From Acanthopleura granulata (lineage: Eukaryota > Mollusca > Polyplacophora > Chitonida > Chitonidae): DNA of 64,000 nt. Within the stretch, counting starts at the first letter, position 1; each line of letters opens with the position of its first letter. A program made the position numbers and the translations under genes. Positions 1 through 11,676 of the stretch are shown here, in pieces. The stretch is taken from positions 46,768,032 to 46,832,031 of the forward strand of contig JABBOT010000080.1 in assembly GCA_016165875.1 (NCBI GenBank), given 5' to 3'. A model generated the notes under the pieces. That model was not told where the DNA came from. It was given only the letters and a program-made list of their open reading frames with translations, and ran no database searches.

Positions 1-1249
1 TAAGGGAAACAAAACAGAGAATCTCTACCGACAGTGTAATACAGAAGACTTGTTACACTTTGCGTAAGATCTGGTGTCCATGATGTAATAATTCTGCATT
101 ACTGGAAGTGAATTCTTGTCACATTCTTATAATTAGTTCATTACAGGATCTTATTATTGTGGGCGTCTATAGTTCTTACATGCAGCTTGGGTAAAACAGC
201 TCTGCGCTGTTGATGTGGCTAGGACTGTGGTGTCTGAGCGCTCTCCTGCAAATATTTCCCTATTTTTTACGTGATGTCTTGACAAGATCATGTCTTGTTG
301 AATATATCTCTTGACGAGGTATCGCCTTATCTGAGCCATGTATTGCTCTTTAAAGATCATACGTCACGTCCATGTTGCGATGAGAACAGTGAGAGAGTTA
401 AGATTATTGGCAGCATTGAACAGCAACAACAATGTGCAGGTTTACTGAAGTGAATCAAATCAGCTAAAATCCGTCTCCGATATACATACGGGTCTAGTAC
501 GTGATGTAGTCACACTGATCAATGGCGTGATTAAAGTCTAGGCCAGCCCCAGTGTTAACCTTGGCAAAGTAATGACAAATTTGACTAGGATCATCGGATA
601 CCTCCATGTAGAACCAGGAAAGACACGGACAGAGCTAGGATAAGCATCGGTAGGGGTGGGGAGGGCTTAGTGAGGTGATTCGGGATCCGAGCCTTGTGGG
701 TACTTCTGTCTGCAGCGGAAATATCGCATTTTGTTCAGACAGTAGTCTGTCTGAGTTCATCAGTCGCTTCACAGTACAGGCGGTGAAGTACTTTGCGTAA
801 AGTACATCTGATATTTAGTGTTTCACACAGCAAGACATCTCATGCTTTACGACAAGGCCTCCAGTGCCCTGTAGTTTATTAATATGCTTATTGGACCTCT
901 TGCTGCATGTTAATGAACTTAGTAATACCTTAATTAAGGGAGAGCAATCAGTCAGTTGTTGCTTGAACAATTGTCCACTTCACCATTGCTTGTAAATTAG
1001 TCTCATTAATATCTGTAGAATAGTACAGTGGACTGGCACGTACACCATTTTTATAGGCAAATTAAATATCTCGTAATTTGGACCACAAAAAATGATCTTT
1101 TAGTTTTTCGCTAACCCTCAAAATATCGAGGGAGCCAGGTAGCGAATTAGCTACAGTGATTTACACGTTCAAGGCTGCCATATGGGGACGAAGAATGGGT
1201 TATACAGGGGAGTAGCAATGCAGCCAGTTAATGACGCGGTGGGGTAGCT
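1..1249. other. Gene-free stretch, mostly unique sequence
   Basis: I see no coding region, RNA gene or mobile element here. Stops are frequent in all frames. The only structure noticed is a pair of short hairpins at 735-805, listed separately. A G-rich patch sits around 650-670. Confidence 0.6.
735..805. other. Two short perfect hairpins
   Basis: The first hairpin (735-754) has an 8-bp perfect stem, TCAGACAG pairing with CTGTCTGA across a TAGT loop. The second (788-805) has a 7-bp perfect stem, GTACTTT pairing with AAAGTAC across GCGT. They lie 33 bp apart in otherwise unique sequence. Stems this short occur by chance in 64 kb, so no function is claimed. Confidence 0.5.
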
Positions 1250-2008
1250 AAGCAGATTATCTAGGTGCTGTTTTAGCTTATCTGGCTGCCTTGTCAGCTT
1301 ATTTGTTTGCCTTGCCAGATTATCTAGTTGCCTCGCCAGACTATAGTTGTGTGGTCAGCATATCTAGGTGTCTCGTCAGCTTATATGGTTGTCTCGTCAG
1401 TTTATCTGGTTGTCTAGTCGGCTTATGAAGCCTTGTCAGCTTTTCTGGTTGTCTCGTCAGCTTTTTTGATTGCCTTGCCAGATTATCTGGTTATCCACAT
1501 TATATAGTTTTCACGTCAGCATATCTAGATGTTTAGTCAGCTAACCTTGCCTTGTTGTCTCGTCACTTAATCTGGTTACCTCGTCAGTTTATCTGGATGT
1601 CTCGCCAGCATATCTAGTTGTGTCGTCAGCTTATCTGGTTGCCTTGCCAGGTCATCAGGTTGTCTTGCCAGACTGTCTTGTTGTCTTCTCAGCATATCTA
1701 GCTCTCTAGTTTATCTGTTTGTCTCCTCAGCTAATCTGGTTACTTCGTCATCTAGATGTCTCGCCAGCATATCTAGTTGCCTCGGCAGCTTATCCAGTTG
1801 TCTCGTCAGCTTATCTCGTTAGTTTATCTGGTTTTCTCGTCAGCATATCTAGTTGTCTCGTTAGGTTATCTGATTGTTACCTAAGCTTAACTGGTTGTTT
1901 CGTCAGCTGATCTATTTGTCTCGACAGTTTATCCGGTTGCCTTGTGAACAATTCTGGTTGTCTCGTCAGCTTATTGGATTGTCTTGTCAGCCTGTAATTT
2001 TGCCTCCA
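1250..2008. repeat. Minisatellite, ~21-bp unit, about 36 copies
   Basis: The block is built from a degenerate 21-bp unit with the core TCAGCTTATCTGGTTGCCTC plus one base. Frequent variants are CAGCATATCTAGTTG and GCCAGATTATCTAG. Two subfamilies (CTTATCTGG and CATATCTAG) are interspersed, which suggests they spread as mixed blocks. Because 21 is a multiple of three, a 63-codon frame stays open at 1719-1910 and reads as a seven-residue periodic, hydrophobic peptide. I regard that frame as a by-product of the repeat. The copies are too diverged for recent wholesale amplification. Confidence 0.92.
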
Positions 2009-3290
2009 TATCCATGAAAGTAGCTTTCAGTAGTTCTCTCATATTTTCACGATCATGAACTTGCATGTGATTTATTGCTTATTGCTTTTTTATAAGTTTT
2101 GCTTCTTCAGTATAACAATTACAGTTCACTGATATGAAAATAGTCTGCAATCATTTTTAAAGACAAAAACCAACGAATTCTGACCTCGTGTTAATTGTTT
2201 CTAGATCCTTTTCCGTAAACGGAATCTGAGTCCTATATTCGTACTTCACTCCTATAGCATAAAGGGGCGATAATCGTAAGGCTCATGGTCAAAACATCGT
2301 AAAACTTAAGAGTCGAAACAGGCATACGCATACCAGATGTCGACCAAATGGGAATTCCAGGTCAATAATTGGAAGACTAGTGTCCCGAGCAACGTTCAAC
2401 GAGAACTGCCAAGTATTTCGTGATTTTTTTTCTATTTTTGTATGGAGCAATAAGTTAGGACGCATCCATGCAAAGGGAACAAGTCGATATTCTTCAAGGA
2501 TGACAGAAAGACGCGAGGAATATTTTAGGCCCGTGAATTAAATCAGTATCCAAATCGTGTGCTATATAGATCCAAAGAAGATGTATCTTCAAGACTATCT
2601 TTCGTATCGTTTAAATACAACAGCGATTGAAAAACGTCTTTCAGCACCGCTGCAATATGAGAATTATTTATTACAAAGACTTCAAGAATATACCAATTGG
2701 TAAATGGAAAAGATGGAACTTAAGAATTATCATGGCCCTCGCTAGAACAATTAGTTCGAATATAAGCGATTTGGTGCATGGGATGTGTGAAAGCAGTGCA
2801 ACAACAACAGCCAACGTCAGCATGAAGTGTCTAACGATGGAGCAGAGGTCTGTGGCAGTCACCTGGCAAAATGTATTTGTATTCTTCATATCAAGGCCTT
2901 TCAAACAACACTTATGCTCGTCCATCATGGGGTGTGTACTGTGCACCGGCGGTTGATATACTGTTATAAACTTGCATAAATCATATCTTGCTTTCGACGG
3001 AGTCGGTTATAGCAATTGTTAGGCCTGGGGATTTGTAAATGGTGATATATCGCCCTCCATCAACTCAGAGGTTTTCTTTTTCAGACTTATATAGGTTCGA
3101 CACGCTGGGCCTACAAGTAACAACATTTTGACTTGTGTGTTTACATTGCCAAGGAGGCCTAATCTTTTCACAGCTTTAGTTTTGAGGCGTCACCACTCAA
3201 TTGCACAGTGGGTGCATTTGCTGGTTATCTCAATAAAACCCATCACCGGAGTGTTTAAAATTTTTACATAACTGTATGCTGGGGACAATT
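2009..3290. other. Gene-free spacer between two minisatellites
   Basis: This is mainly unique sequence. Frames of about 90-110 codons are open on both strands at 2627-2956. They mirror each other, match no family I know, and show no supporting splice or start context, so they are not called. Confidence 0.5.
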
Positions 3291-3293
3291 CGT

Positions 3294-4137
3294 TCATGCA
3301 TGTACTGTGAGTAGATCATTTACCACAGTGTAAATCCCACTTCCAGGGTATGGTACTGTGTGCACAGTGTTATACTGTAGAGTAGATTTCGCCTTTACAG
3401 GGGTACTCTGTGTAGATTGTTTATACCGTAATGTAATTTTCTCCTCCAGAGGGGTACGGCGTGTGGTGTGCCGTAGTGTAAGTTTCATGTTCACAGCGGT
3501 ACTGTGTGTAGGGTGTCACACCGCAGTGTAAATTACACCTTCAAAGGGGCACTGTGTGCAGAGTGTCGCATCGTAGTGTAAATCTCATCTTCAGAGCGGC
3601 ACCGTGTGTAGAGTGTTATGCCATATTACAAATGTCTTTAGAAGGGTACTGTATGTAGAATGTCACACCGTAATGTACATCTCGTCTTCAGAGGGGTACC
3701 ATGTGTAGAGTGTCACATTCTAGTGTAAATCTCATCTTCAGAACTGTTCCGTGTGTAGAGTTGCCACAGCGAAATGTAAATCTTGTCTTCAGTGCGTTAC
3801 CGTGTGTAGAGTGTCACACCGACATGTAAATCTTGTCTTCAGAGCGGTACCGTGTTTAGAATGCCGCACCGTATTTTAAATTTCTCTTCAGACAAGTACC
3901 GTGTGTAGAGTGTCACACTCAAGAGTAAATCTCGTCTTCAGTGCAGTACCGTGTGCAGAGTGTCATACCGTAAATCTCGTCTTCAGAGCGGCACAGTGTA
4001 TAGAGTGTCATACCGTAGTGTAAATCTCGTCTTCAGAGGGGTACTGTGTGTACAGCGTCACACTCAAGCGTAAATCTCGTCTTCAGAGCAGTCCCGTGTG
4101 CAGGGTGTCACACCGTAAATCTCGTCTTCAGAGATGT
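3294..4137. repeat. Minisatellite, ~50-bp unit, 17 copies
   Basis: I count seventeen units of about 50 bp. Each carries a GTACCGTGTGTAGAGTGTCA-like half followed by a second half ending in AAATCTCGTCTTCAGAG. The left units are the most diverged and the right units the most alike. Two units, near 3948 and 4087, share an internal deletion that removes the TAGTGTAA segment, so CACCG or TACCG runs straight into TAAATCTCG. These two truncated units are three positions apart, as expected if a short block was copied together. A 66-codon frame on the minus strand at the left end is only repeat sequence. Confidence 0.93.
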
Positions 4138-5745
4138 AAATGAAGTACCTAGCCGTTTCTTGCTTGATCTTTACAGTAGCTTTCATTAAATTGGGATTGG
4201 ATCTGAAGCCTGCCTGTATGAATCAGCGTTTTGGTCTAATGGATTGGATAGGAAGCTGACAAAGCGGACGGAACGGAACAAAGCTGAGGACTGTGTGCTG
4301 AGTGCTCTGCCAGCACTGTTCCCTTCATCCCTGCCAATAAAGTCTTGTCAAGTTTAGGGGGTGCTATCAGACAGTGCGGAGCTGACCATGCAGACGACCT
4401 GGGGTCTGACTGTACCCTCTTTCCTTTACCCTGGCGGGTTACTATCGACCTCTGTACATATACGATAGATTATTGGTGTAAGTGGGGTCACGTGAGCTGA
4501 AGTACCATCGGGGCGGTATAGGTAATTCACCGCTAGTGATCAATGCAGCGATTCGCCAGCGCGGACCTGTGAGGGGACTGAGGCATGATTTCCAGGGCTC
4601 CTTTTCACAGACGAGTGCAAATATCACGGAGCGCCCGGGATTTGTTAAAGTCATCTAAAGTTGGTATAACTTATATATAATGTACATATGTACTCTGTCT
4701 GTGTTTACGCATGCGTGGCGGTTTGTTGACTAGCCCGCTGGAACTCTGTAAGTATTTCACCCCGGGCTAAATCGCCTCAGCGTCAAACCCGGAAGATAAT
4801 AACAGAGAATAGCCTCTACCTGACTTACCTAACCACATTTGAGGTGCCAGGGCTTCTCGCCGAGGACTGGGAAACTTTTAACGGGGTCACTGACATTCTG
4901 GACAGAATTAATATTGCCAGGGGCTTTTCTCAACCAAGGAACGACCTCAGTTTTCTTGCTGGAGTTAACATGGGTTGGCGTGGGCCAAACCTGACAATCA
5001 GTCTCTGTTGTCAGAAGTACTAGACCACAGTTTCACCTCGAATCATCTGGGGCCTTTCCAGGTAAGGTCTCATTTTCTAGAATGTCTGTTCATACTTGAT
5101 TTTACACTCTCGCACCTCGGTAACTCGAAGATATAAAGCTGCGATTACCCGATAAGCTTAATTTTTTGTTGTCATGGCCAACTAAACCATCTTCATGAAT
5201 CATTTATGATGAATTAATTATATGAACTAAATTTATCGATCCAGATACTGCATGCTCAATTTTTACCTGCACTATAAACCACAGTTTACTTTCGCAGTAT
5301 AGATAAGGTCAGGTATCCATCATTCGTATACATCTATCTGCTGGCACTATGGGAACTTCCTGTTCGAAACTCGCAACTGTCGTGCATGTTTCAGCCTTAC
5401 GCCATAACCCCAATTTAAATTCCGTCAGTAATCTTTGAATTTAACATTTCTGTGACTCTCACCTCACTAAAAGTGAGAACAAATTAAAGGCGAGTAGAAA
5501 TGATTGGATGTGTCGAAAATTCTTACATTTTTGTGGCTCAAAGAACTGAAACTGTGACCTGAAACTCTATTGATTTTTAGGGTTTTCCTGTACTATCTAA
5601 ACTTGTTTATATGCGTGTGACATAAAATCTCACTAAATCCTTGGGTGGGAAGCAGTTTTACTTCTGTGTGTGCAACATTGTCTTTTAGTTTTTACCCCGT
5701 CCTTCACTGCCTGTCTGCGTCTTGATCCTACTGGTGTAACAGTTG
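4138..5745. other. Gene-free stretch
   Basis: I recognise no gene. A TATA-like TTATATATAA at about 4670 is followed closely by the perfect 12-bp palindrome GTACATATGTAC at 4682-4693. Nothing downstream looks like a transcription unit, so I do not call a promoter. Confidence 0.5.
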
Positions 5746-5932
5746 TTTACTCGGATATTTATATCACTATGTATGATAGGTAAAATAAGATGTAGTTTTT
5801 AATCAAACCCTTCGTGTAGCATACCGTTTTGAGGATGTTTTTTGCTTACGCGGATATTTATATCACCATGTATGATTAGCAAACTTAGATTTTAATCAAA
5901 CCCTTCCTGTAGCATACCATTTTCTGGGTGTT
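5746..5932. repeat. Tandem duplication, 99-bp unit, 2 copies
   Basis: Two adjacent copies share CGGATATTTATATCAC, TGTATGAT, TTTTAATCAAACCCTTC and TGTAGCATACC in the same order. Measured between the CGGATATTT motifs (5752 and 5851), the period is 99 bp. The copies differ by small indels and by a few substitutions in the middle. This is a simple local duplication, perhaps an array at its start or end. Confidence 0.9.
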
Positions 5933-8900
5933 TTTTTTTCTTCAAACAGCTGTCTTATGTTTAACACATCTTAACAGTCAGATACACGATTGACGTAATC
6001 AACAGTTGTCTAATTCTTCTTCATCTCCTTCCATTCACTCCATGGCTGTGGCATAAACACGTGAAAATAGTGAAGACTAATACACACCCCTGCTTAACAA
6101 AAACAAGGTCAGGTATGTGTTATGAAGCGTGGAATGGAGACAACAGATCTTCCGCAAGATTTGGTAGCTGCTATACTGTCTGGGGACTTTTTTTCTTGAC
6201 GATGATTTTAGGGCAAATTCTGCCGTTAATTCATTGAAATGGGAAAAAATGATACGATGATGAAGATTGTCTAGGTGTTTATTGCGAATCTAAGAGTAAC
6301 GCGCTAGTTGAACCCCAAGCCTGAAAATATGAGTGTGTCAAGTTTGGTCTATGATTTTAGGGGGTAACGCCTGAGAGGTGGGGGAGGATGATGAACAGTT
6401 AGTTCAGACTGAGGGGCCTATTACATGTATATGTGTTGGATACCTGATGCCTGTAAACATCGACTCGGCTATTTATAAGCTCTAAATGCTAAATGCCGTC
6501 CATACCACCATTAAAACATTTACTAGTTTTATAAGGACTGAATGATTGAATGACTAGGTGTGACGCGACGTCAGCGAATATTTCCCAAACTGATATTCAA
6601 GTGATTCAGCAGAGCACAAACAGCATGTCTTTCCACACAACCCTGGTATGTTGGCATTATTTAGTGCTGTCACGCGAGTCTGTAGGTGTTCTCATCATAT
6701 TTCAACCGACGTGTGTATTTACAGCCTGCCATGATCGTCTAAAGGCTATCATGTTTTTCTGTTTGTTTGTTTTTGTTTTTTTCTGAACGGCTGTTGTGCT
6801 TATGATTTGCCACTTAACGCAGTGTTGAATATACAAGGCTTAACAGAGCTGCCCTGTGTACCGGTGACATTTACTTATTGACACGAAGAATGATCACGCC
6901 CCCAAGACGTGACCAGAATAGAGACGAATGAACAGCGCAAAGAGGCTAATCGAAGACAGCGGGGGGAATGTAAAGCTGACATTTGATCGTCAGCGAACTT
7001 GTCATTTTTACATAATTTTCATCGTGGTTTTTATTTTTCGTGGTGATTAGAAACCATATGGACGATTCCTTTCCCGTCGGGTGTTGATGGATATTGCCAT
7101 GTCGCTAAATCTCCCATGTCCTCTGTGGTATAAATCTGTTCAAGGATCATCCCTACATCACGCAAGTAGACCTCTGAGAAAAGAATGAAGTGTAAACATG
7201 TGTGAAATACCCAAAAACAGAACAGAACACGTCCATATGCCGCTAATACTATTTATTTATTCATTTATTTCCCTCAAATATTTCACTTCATTGGGAATAT
7301 TCCGGTTCATGGGTGAAGGACACTGGCCAGATCTCATAGTATGGGACGAGCGCCCTTCGTCAGTGCCAGGCAAAACTTCCGGAATTAAAGCCGAAAGGCG
7401 AAACAGATTGGTCAAGAGTCTGGTGGTCATAAAGAGAGGTTCCATAACTGAATTAGACAAAAATGGAAATGTATAAAATTGAAGTCATATTCCTTTTGGT
7501 GTGCATGGCGTGTTTTAGGATTTACAAAGTTCCATCCTCTAGTGCGTTTGAATTCCTCCAACCGATTGTAGATTATGCCTTTCAGCCGGAATAATAATCA
7601 AACCTACGTTTATATGTCTAATTCTACATGTGTCATAGTGAAGTATACAGACTTGTGATGAAAGTGGTACTGTAGAGTAAGGAAGAGTGGGTCTTTCTGT
7701 GAACAAACAGCGTTATAGTAGTAAGTCATTTAATGACATCTTATGATGTATGTACCACCATATTGATGTAAATAATATATCTTTGAATCTCGACATGAAG
7801 TTCAATATTGACATACGCCATGCTATACGAAGAAAGGGATATTCCTATAAAACTACCTATGTGTGCAAATAAGATAAGGCTAAGATAATAAGAAGATAAT
7901 ACTAAATTTAAAGCAAAACTGTTACAAGCTTTCAGTTTGTATAATGTACGTTTTTCAGTATAGCTTTCGGGGATACTCAGGAAGAGGATATGGTAGTTTT
8001 CAAACCTAACATGACAGCTGTCCCATTTATCTCCCATTTATCCCGCCATATAACACCATCTACAATCTAGTTGACACCCTCGTACAGTGTATCTGCACTG
8101 AGGAAATACAACATTTATGTCTCAATAAATGTCTGCTGATAACCCAACCACTGAGAGGATCTATCAGAAAGTCAGTCAGTTCACACAGGCATGCGAATCT
8201 TGATTTCAGACAGATTCTGGAAAGAAGCGGTTAAGGTGAAATGTTAGCGCATCAGTTATCCTAACCCAGCAGCATGGCTTGCATGCGCGGCTACACTGGT
8301 AATCAAAACAGGTTTGCTAATCTGACAAAGAGATGTCTGGTTATGTATGGGGTGTAGAGTTAGGGTATTGGAACGTATAATGTAATCAGAATTACTATCT
8401 CTATGAAGACATCTTGCGGCAGTGAGTTAAGGGGATCTTGATAAAAAAAAAAACCCGGGTCCATGAAAGCACTCTTAGCTCCGTGTTAATATTGTAAGTG
8501 CTTAGGATTTAACCCAGGCCCCGAGAGTCAGCTCTCAGTTAACCGAGCAAGTGAAAATGACTGTAAAATAAATCATTTGCATCAAAGTGGGAGATGTGCA
8601 TTGCATCTTTTTAGAGGTGAAAAATGGTTCTCTCCTCGAGGTAATGGCTTTGTCATTTTTATCTTTATTTCACTCCCAAAGAAAGATTGATTCAATGTTA
8701 GGGTATGGGAATGGATCATACATGGCAATACTACGCCCCGCACTGCCAATCGGACCGCTCTGTCATGTCCCGGCCGTCTGAGATTTACCTCCCACTGATC
8801 ATATCACACTCATCTGTGAGGCCTGAAGCTCATGGTAGATATTTACCATATGTAGATATGGGACTAAATGTACTTGCTGTCTGTGCTGCTTGCACTGAGA

Positions 8901-8982
8901 GCTACTTATCAAATCCATAGGCATAAATAGAAGCTGGTAAAACAGTTCTTAAGACATTTGAGAAATTGAGGATTTAACCTGG
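5933..8982. other. Long gene-free stretch
   Basis: I see no gene, tRNA or SINE of the family described below. At 8466-8503 there is a weak inverted repeat, AAGCACT with AGTGCTT, next to ACCCGGGTCCATG. This resembles decayed foldback elements but is too degraded to call. The open frames here (for example 7198-7476 and 7741-8037) have no recognisable product. Confidence 0.5.
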
Positions 8983-9610
8983 GTTATACACCTTTCATTA
9001 CCGTGTTTATATACCTACACCTTCCATTACTGTATTGACGCACAAGTACACCTTTCAGTACTGTGTACATGAAGGCCGCTTCCATAACTGTGTTGATGCA
9101 TAGGCACATATTCCAACACAGTGTTGATTTGGGTATACTTCCCAGTACCCTGATGAAGTTGATACCATTACCGTGTTGATGTAGGTACACCCTCAGTTGC
9201 CGTGTCGATGTAAGTACACCTTCAATTGCCGCGTTGGCGAAGGTACAACTTCCATTACGGAATTGATGTTGGTACACTTCCTATTATCTATTTATGAAAG
9301 CTCTTCCACCATACTGGTGTAAACACACCTTCCTCTACCGTGTTTAATAAAGGTAGGCCTTTTTCTTCCGTGTTTTTAAAAGTACGCCTTTCTCAACCGT
9401 ATTGATATAAACACCTTCCTCTGTTGTTTTAATGAAGGCAATCCTTAATCTACGTGTTATTGCACGCCTTTCTCTGTCGTTATGGTGCAGGTTTTGGTGT
9501 GCTAATGTAGACATATACCTTCCTTTATGGTGTTAATGAAGGCACACCTCCCTATACCCTATTGGTACACCTTTCTGTGGCCTACACATTCCATTACCGC
9601 GTTGATGGCA
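8983..9610. repeat. Degenerate minisatellite, ~30-bp unit, about 20 copies
   Basis: Units follow a pattern close to GTACACCTTCCATTACCGTG followed by TTGATGAAG or TTGATGTAG. The unit length drifts between about 28 and 33 bp. The cleanest adjacent units lie near 9180-9245, and units become ragged to the right of 9300. Some units have lost the GTACAC start. The overall decay suggests an old array. A 97-codon minus-strand frame at 8984-9277 is composed of these units and is not a gene. Confidence 0.88.
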
Positions 9611-11242
9611 AAAAGCTATTCTATAAATCTATTCTTCTAGAGGAACATTTTTACTATTAGTTGGATACTTTATTAGACAGAGGGCCAACGGCATAATTCG
9701 GCAATAGCACTCGGAAACTCTCAATTTCCTGATCCTCTTTTTCTTGTATATAGATATTTATTTGCACTCATCTACCTGCGTGACCTGTGGTGGTCAGAGT
9801 TAATGTTAAAGCTGTGCTAGACACTTTACTCCTTGTTCTGGTTTGTAAACATGATGGTCTTATATGCTGATATTTTTTGTGCAGATGATATCTTCAGATC
9901 ATTATAAGTGTTAATTCAGCTGATTTTAGACGCAGGCTCGAAACTAGATTCTAATGCTATCTCTGTGAAGCTGAGCTTTTGTGAATAGCCTTGTGCATTG
10001 ATTGTGTTGTGGAGGAAAATTATTGTGCTGACCGAAATATGTTACCAAACACAGACACAGGATGGCAAGTTGACTTCATAAAGTTACATTAGTCATCATT
10101 CTGAAAATATTGTTTTTCTGGAGAATCATCCCACATGACTGCTGATGTTTGTCTTTATCGCCTTTTCCCCTTCCGTTTGTCCTTTGATTTCTGTCATAAT
10201 AATCAGTTCCAGATCTGCAGCAGCCATGTTTAATTTGAGGGGATGGACAAATGCAAACCACTCCGCTTTGATATATAGATATTCCGCTCTATAGTCCATG
10301 GCCAAAGTTTTGATCGATCTAATTGTCATACATTGTGCTGTATTGAGCCCACTGCAATGGCTTTATTCTTTTGAAGAAACGCGATACCTAGAATTTATCC
10401 TACCTTGTGCCATACACTTTTTATGAAACATAAAACTCGTCATTAATGTTATACCAGATTGATGAAGATTTTCATATGGTATGTTATTTCAACCGTGAAT
10501 TTAACGCTTTGTTACTCACTGAACATTACTAACATATATCGAGTTAGGTCACAAGGGCCTTGCTATGGAATGATTATAATCTTCATGGAAGGCCAGCCAA
10601 CTATTTCCAGGTACAGTACACGCCTATTCTGTCAAAATTGTCTTAGCTGAAAAAAAATAGTATTTATCTGAATGGCTATCACAGCATCTGCATCACAGAA
10701 GTGTGCATAGTTATAAAAGATTTCAAACAGGTGCCTCAAACGGAGCACTCGGTCTCGCTTTGGAACTATGGCCAAAAAAGAAACCTAATTAAAACTTGGG
10801 CATGTGTTTTTTCTCGTGGTAGTTTGAAGCGGCAGGCGCGCGGATTAATATAGGAAAACTCTTGGAATCCCACGGTCAGTCTTGGTCCAGTTTGACTTTG
10901 GCTACATGCCATACCATTTCATACTACCTTACCAATACGCTAGATCATTATAAAAATAACTTTTTAAACAAGGCTAACCAAAAAATGGTTTGTATGGCAA
11001 TCCTTATCGTTCTTATCTGACATGGGGGATACTAGATGTACACGGACATTATGACTGACTAATACATGGATAATGCCGGTGCAAGATCATTACGACAATC
11101 TACAGATTAATAAGACTAACTCATGCTGAAATGTGGAATGTACAAAGCACTCCAGGCATGCGTTAAATCTGGACACTTTCCTCATAAATACCTATCTAGG
11201 GTGGCATAGAAATCCCTGGTAAATATATCTTATGATTTCATT
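9611..11242. other. Gene-free stretch
   Basis: This is unique AT-rich sequence with no repeat array, RNA gene or convincing exon. Short overlapping open frames at 10076-10329 (minus) and 10459-10650 (plus) show nothing recognisable. Confidence 0.5.
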
Positions 11243-11393
11243 ATTTTATTTATTTATTACATTGGCCTTTTACGCCACGCTTAACAATATTTTACATAGA
11301 CGACGGCGGCCAGCATTATAGAGGGAGGAAATTGGGTAGAGTGCGGGGGAGAATGTAGGACCTTCTGCAGGTTGCTGGCGGACATTCCCACGT
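11243..11393 (-). mobile_element. 5'-truncated, diverged SINE copy
   Basis: This matches the 3' part of the SINE seen in full at 35566-35834. It shows a TTTATTTATTTATT tail complement, then CCTTTTACGCC, GACGGCGGCCAGCATTAT and GCAGGTTGCTGGCGGAC. Substitutions are scattered throughout, so it is an old copy. The tRNA-related head is missing or unrecognisable beyond about 11393. The transcribed strand of the element is the minus strand. I could not find a convincing target-site duplication. Confidence 0.8.
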
Positions 11394-11404
11394 ATGAGAG
11401 CAAG

Positions 11405-11493
11405 CCAGTACGGGCCAGACATAAACTCAGAACGACGGGCATCACGAGACGCCCATACATGCTAATCCTTCTCCCACGTAGGCCCGCGTACTG
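11405..11493. repeat. Inverted repeat flanking the SINE copy
   Basis: CCAGTACGGGCC at 11405-11416 is inverted as GGCCCGCGTACTGG at about 11480-11493. The motif CCCACGTA lies beside both arms. The arrangement could be a folded or inverted fragment of the SINE core (which contains CCCACGTACGG), or chance. Confidence is limited because the arms are short and imperfect. Confidence 0.4.
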
Positions 11494-11540
11494 GATTTCA
11501 GCTGTGGACATGAGCAGACTGATGTTAAATAAAATTAATA

Positions 11541-11676
11541 AATTTATTTATTTATTTCATGGTGTTTTACGCCGTACTCAAGAATATTTCACTTATACGA
11601 GGGTGGGAGGAAACCGGAAAGAACCCATGGGAAACCCACAACCATCCGCATGTTGTTTACGAACCTTCCCACGTAA
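11541..11676 (-). mobile_element. 5'-truncated SINE copy
   Basis: A second partial copy lies about 150 bp from the first in the same orientation. It has the tail complement AATTTATTTATTTATTTC, then GGTGTTTTACGCCGTACTCA, AGAATATTTCACTTATACGA, GGTGGGAGGAAACCGG and ACCATCCGCA, and stops at CCCACGTA. There is an internal gap after ATACGAGGG, where CGGCCAGCATTATGG is expected. The head with the Pol III promoter is absent, so the copy cannot be transcribed from its own promoter. Confidence 0.88.

Noticed and set aside
1719..1910. 63-codon plus frame rich in Leu, Val and Ser
   Set aside because: It is a read-through of the 21-bp repeat, and the period divisible by three explains the openness.
3294..3494. 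66-codon minus frame
   Set aside because: It lies entirely in the 50-bp minisatellite and shows repeat periodicity only.
4670..4693. TATA-like run followed by GTACATATGTAC, as a promoter
   Set aside because: No downstream transcription unit or initiator could be identified. AT-rich palindromes are common here.
8461..8530. tRNA-like or foldback element near ACCCGGGTCCATG
   Set aside because: Inverted arms are only 7 bp, and the A- and B-box-like words are too degenerate.
8984..9277. 97-codon minus frame
   Set aside because: Composed of the ~30-bp repeat units, no independent evidence.
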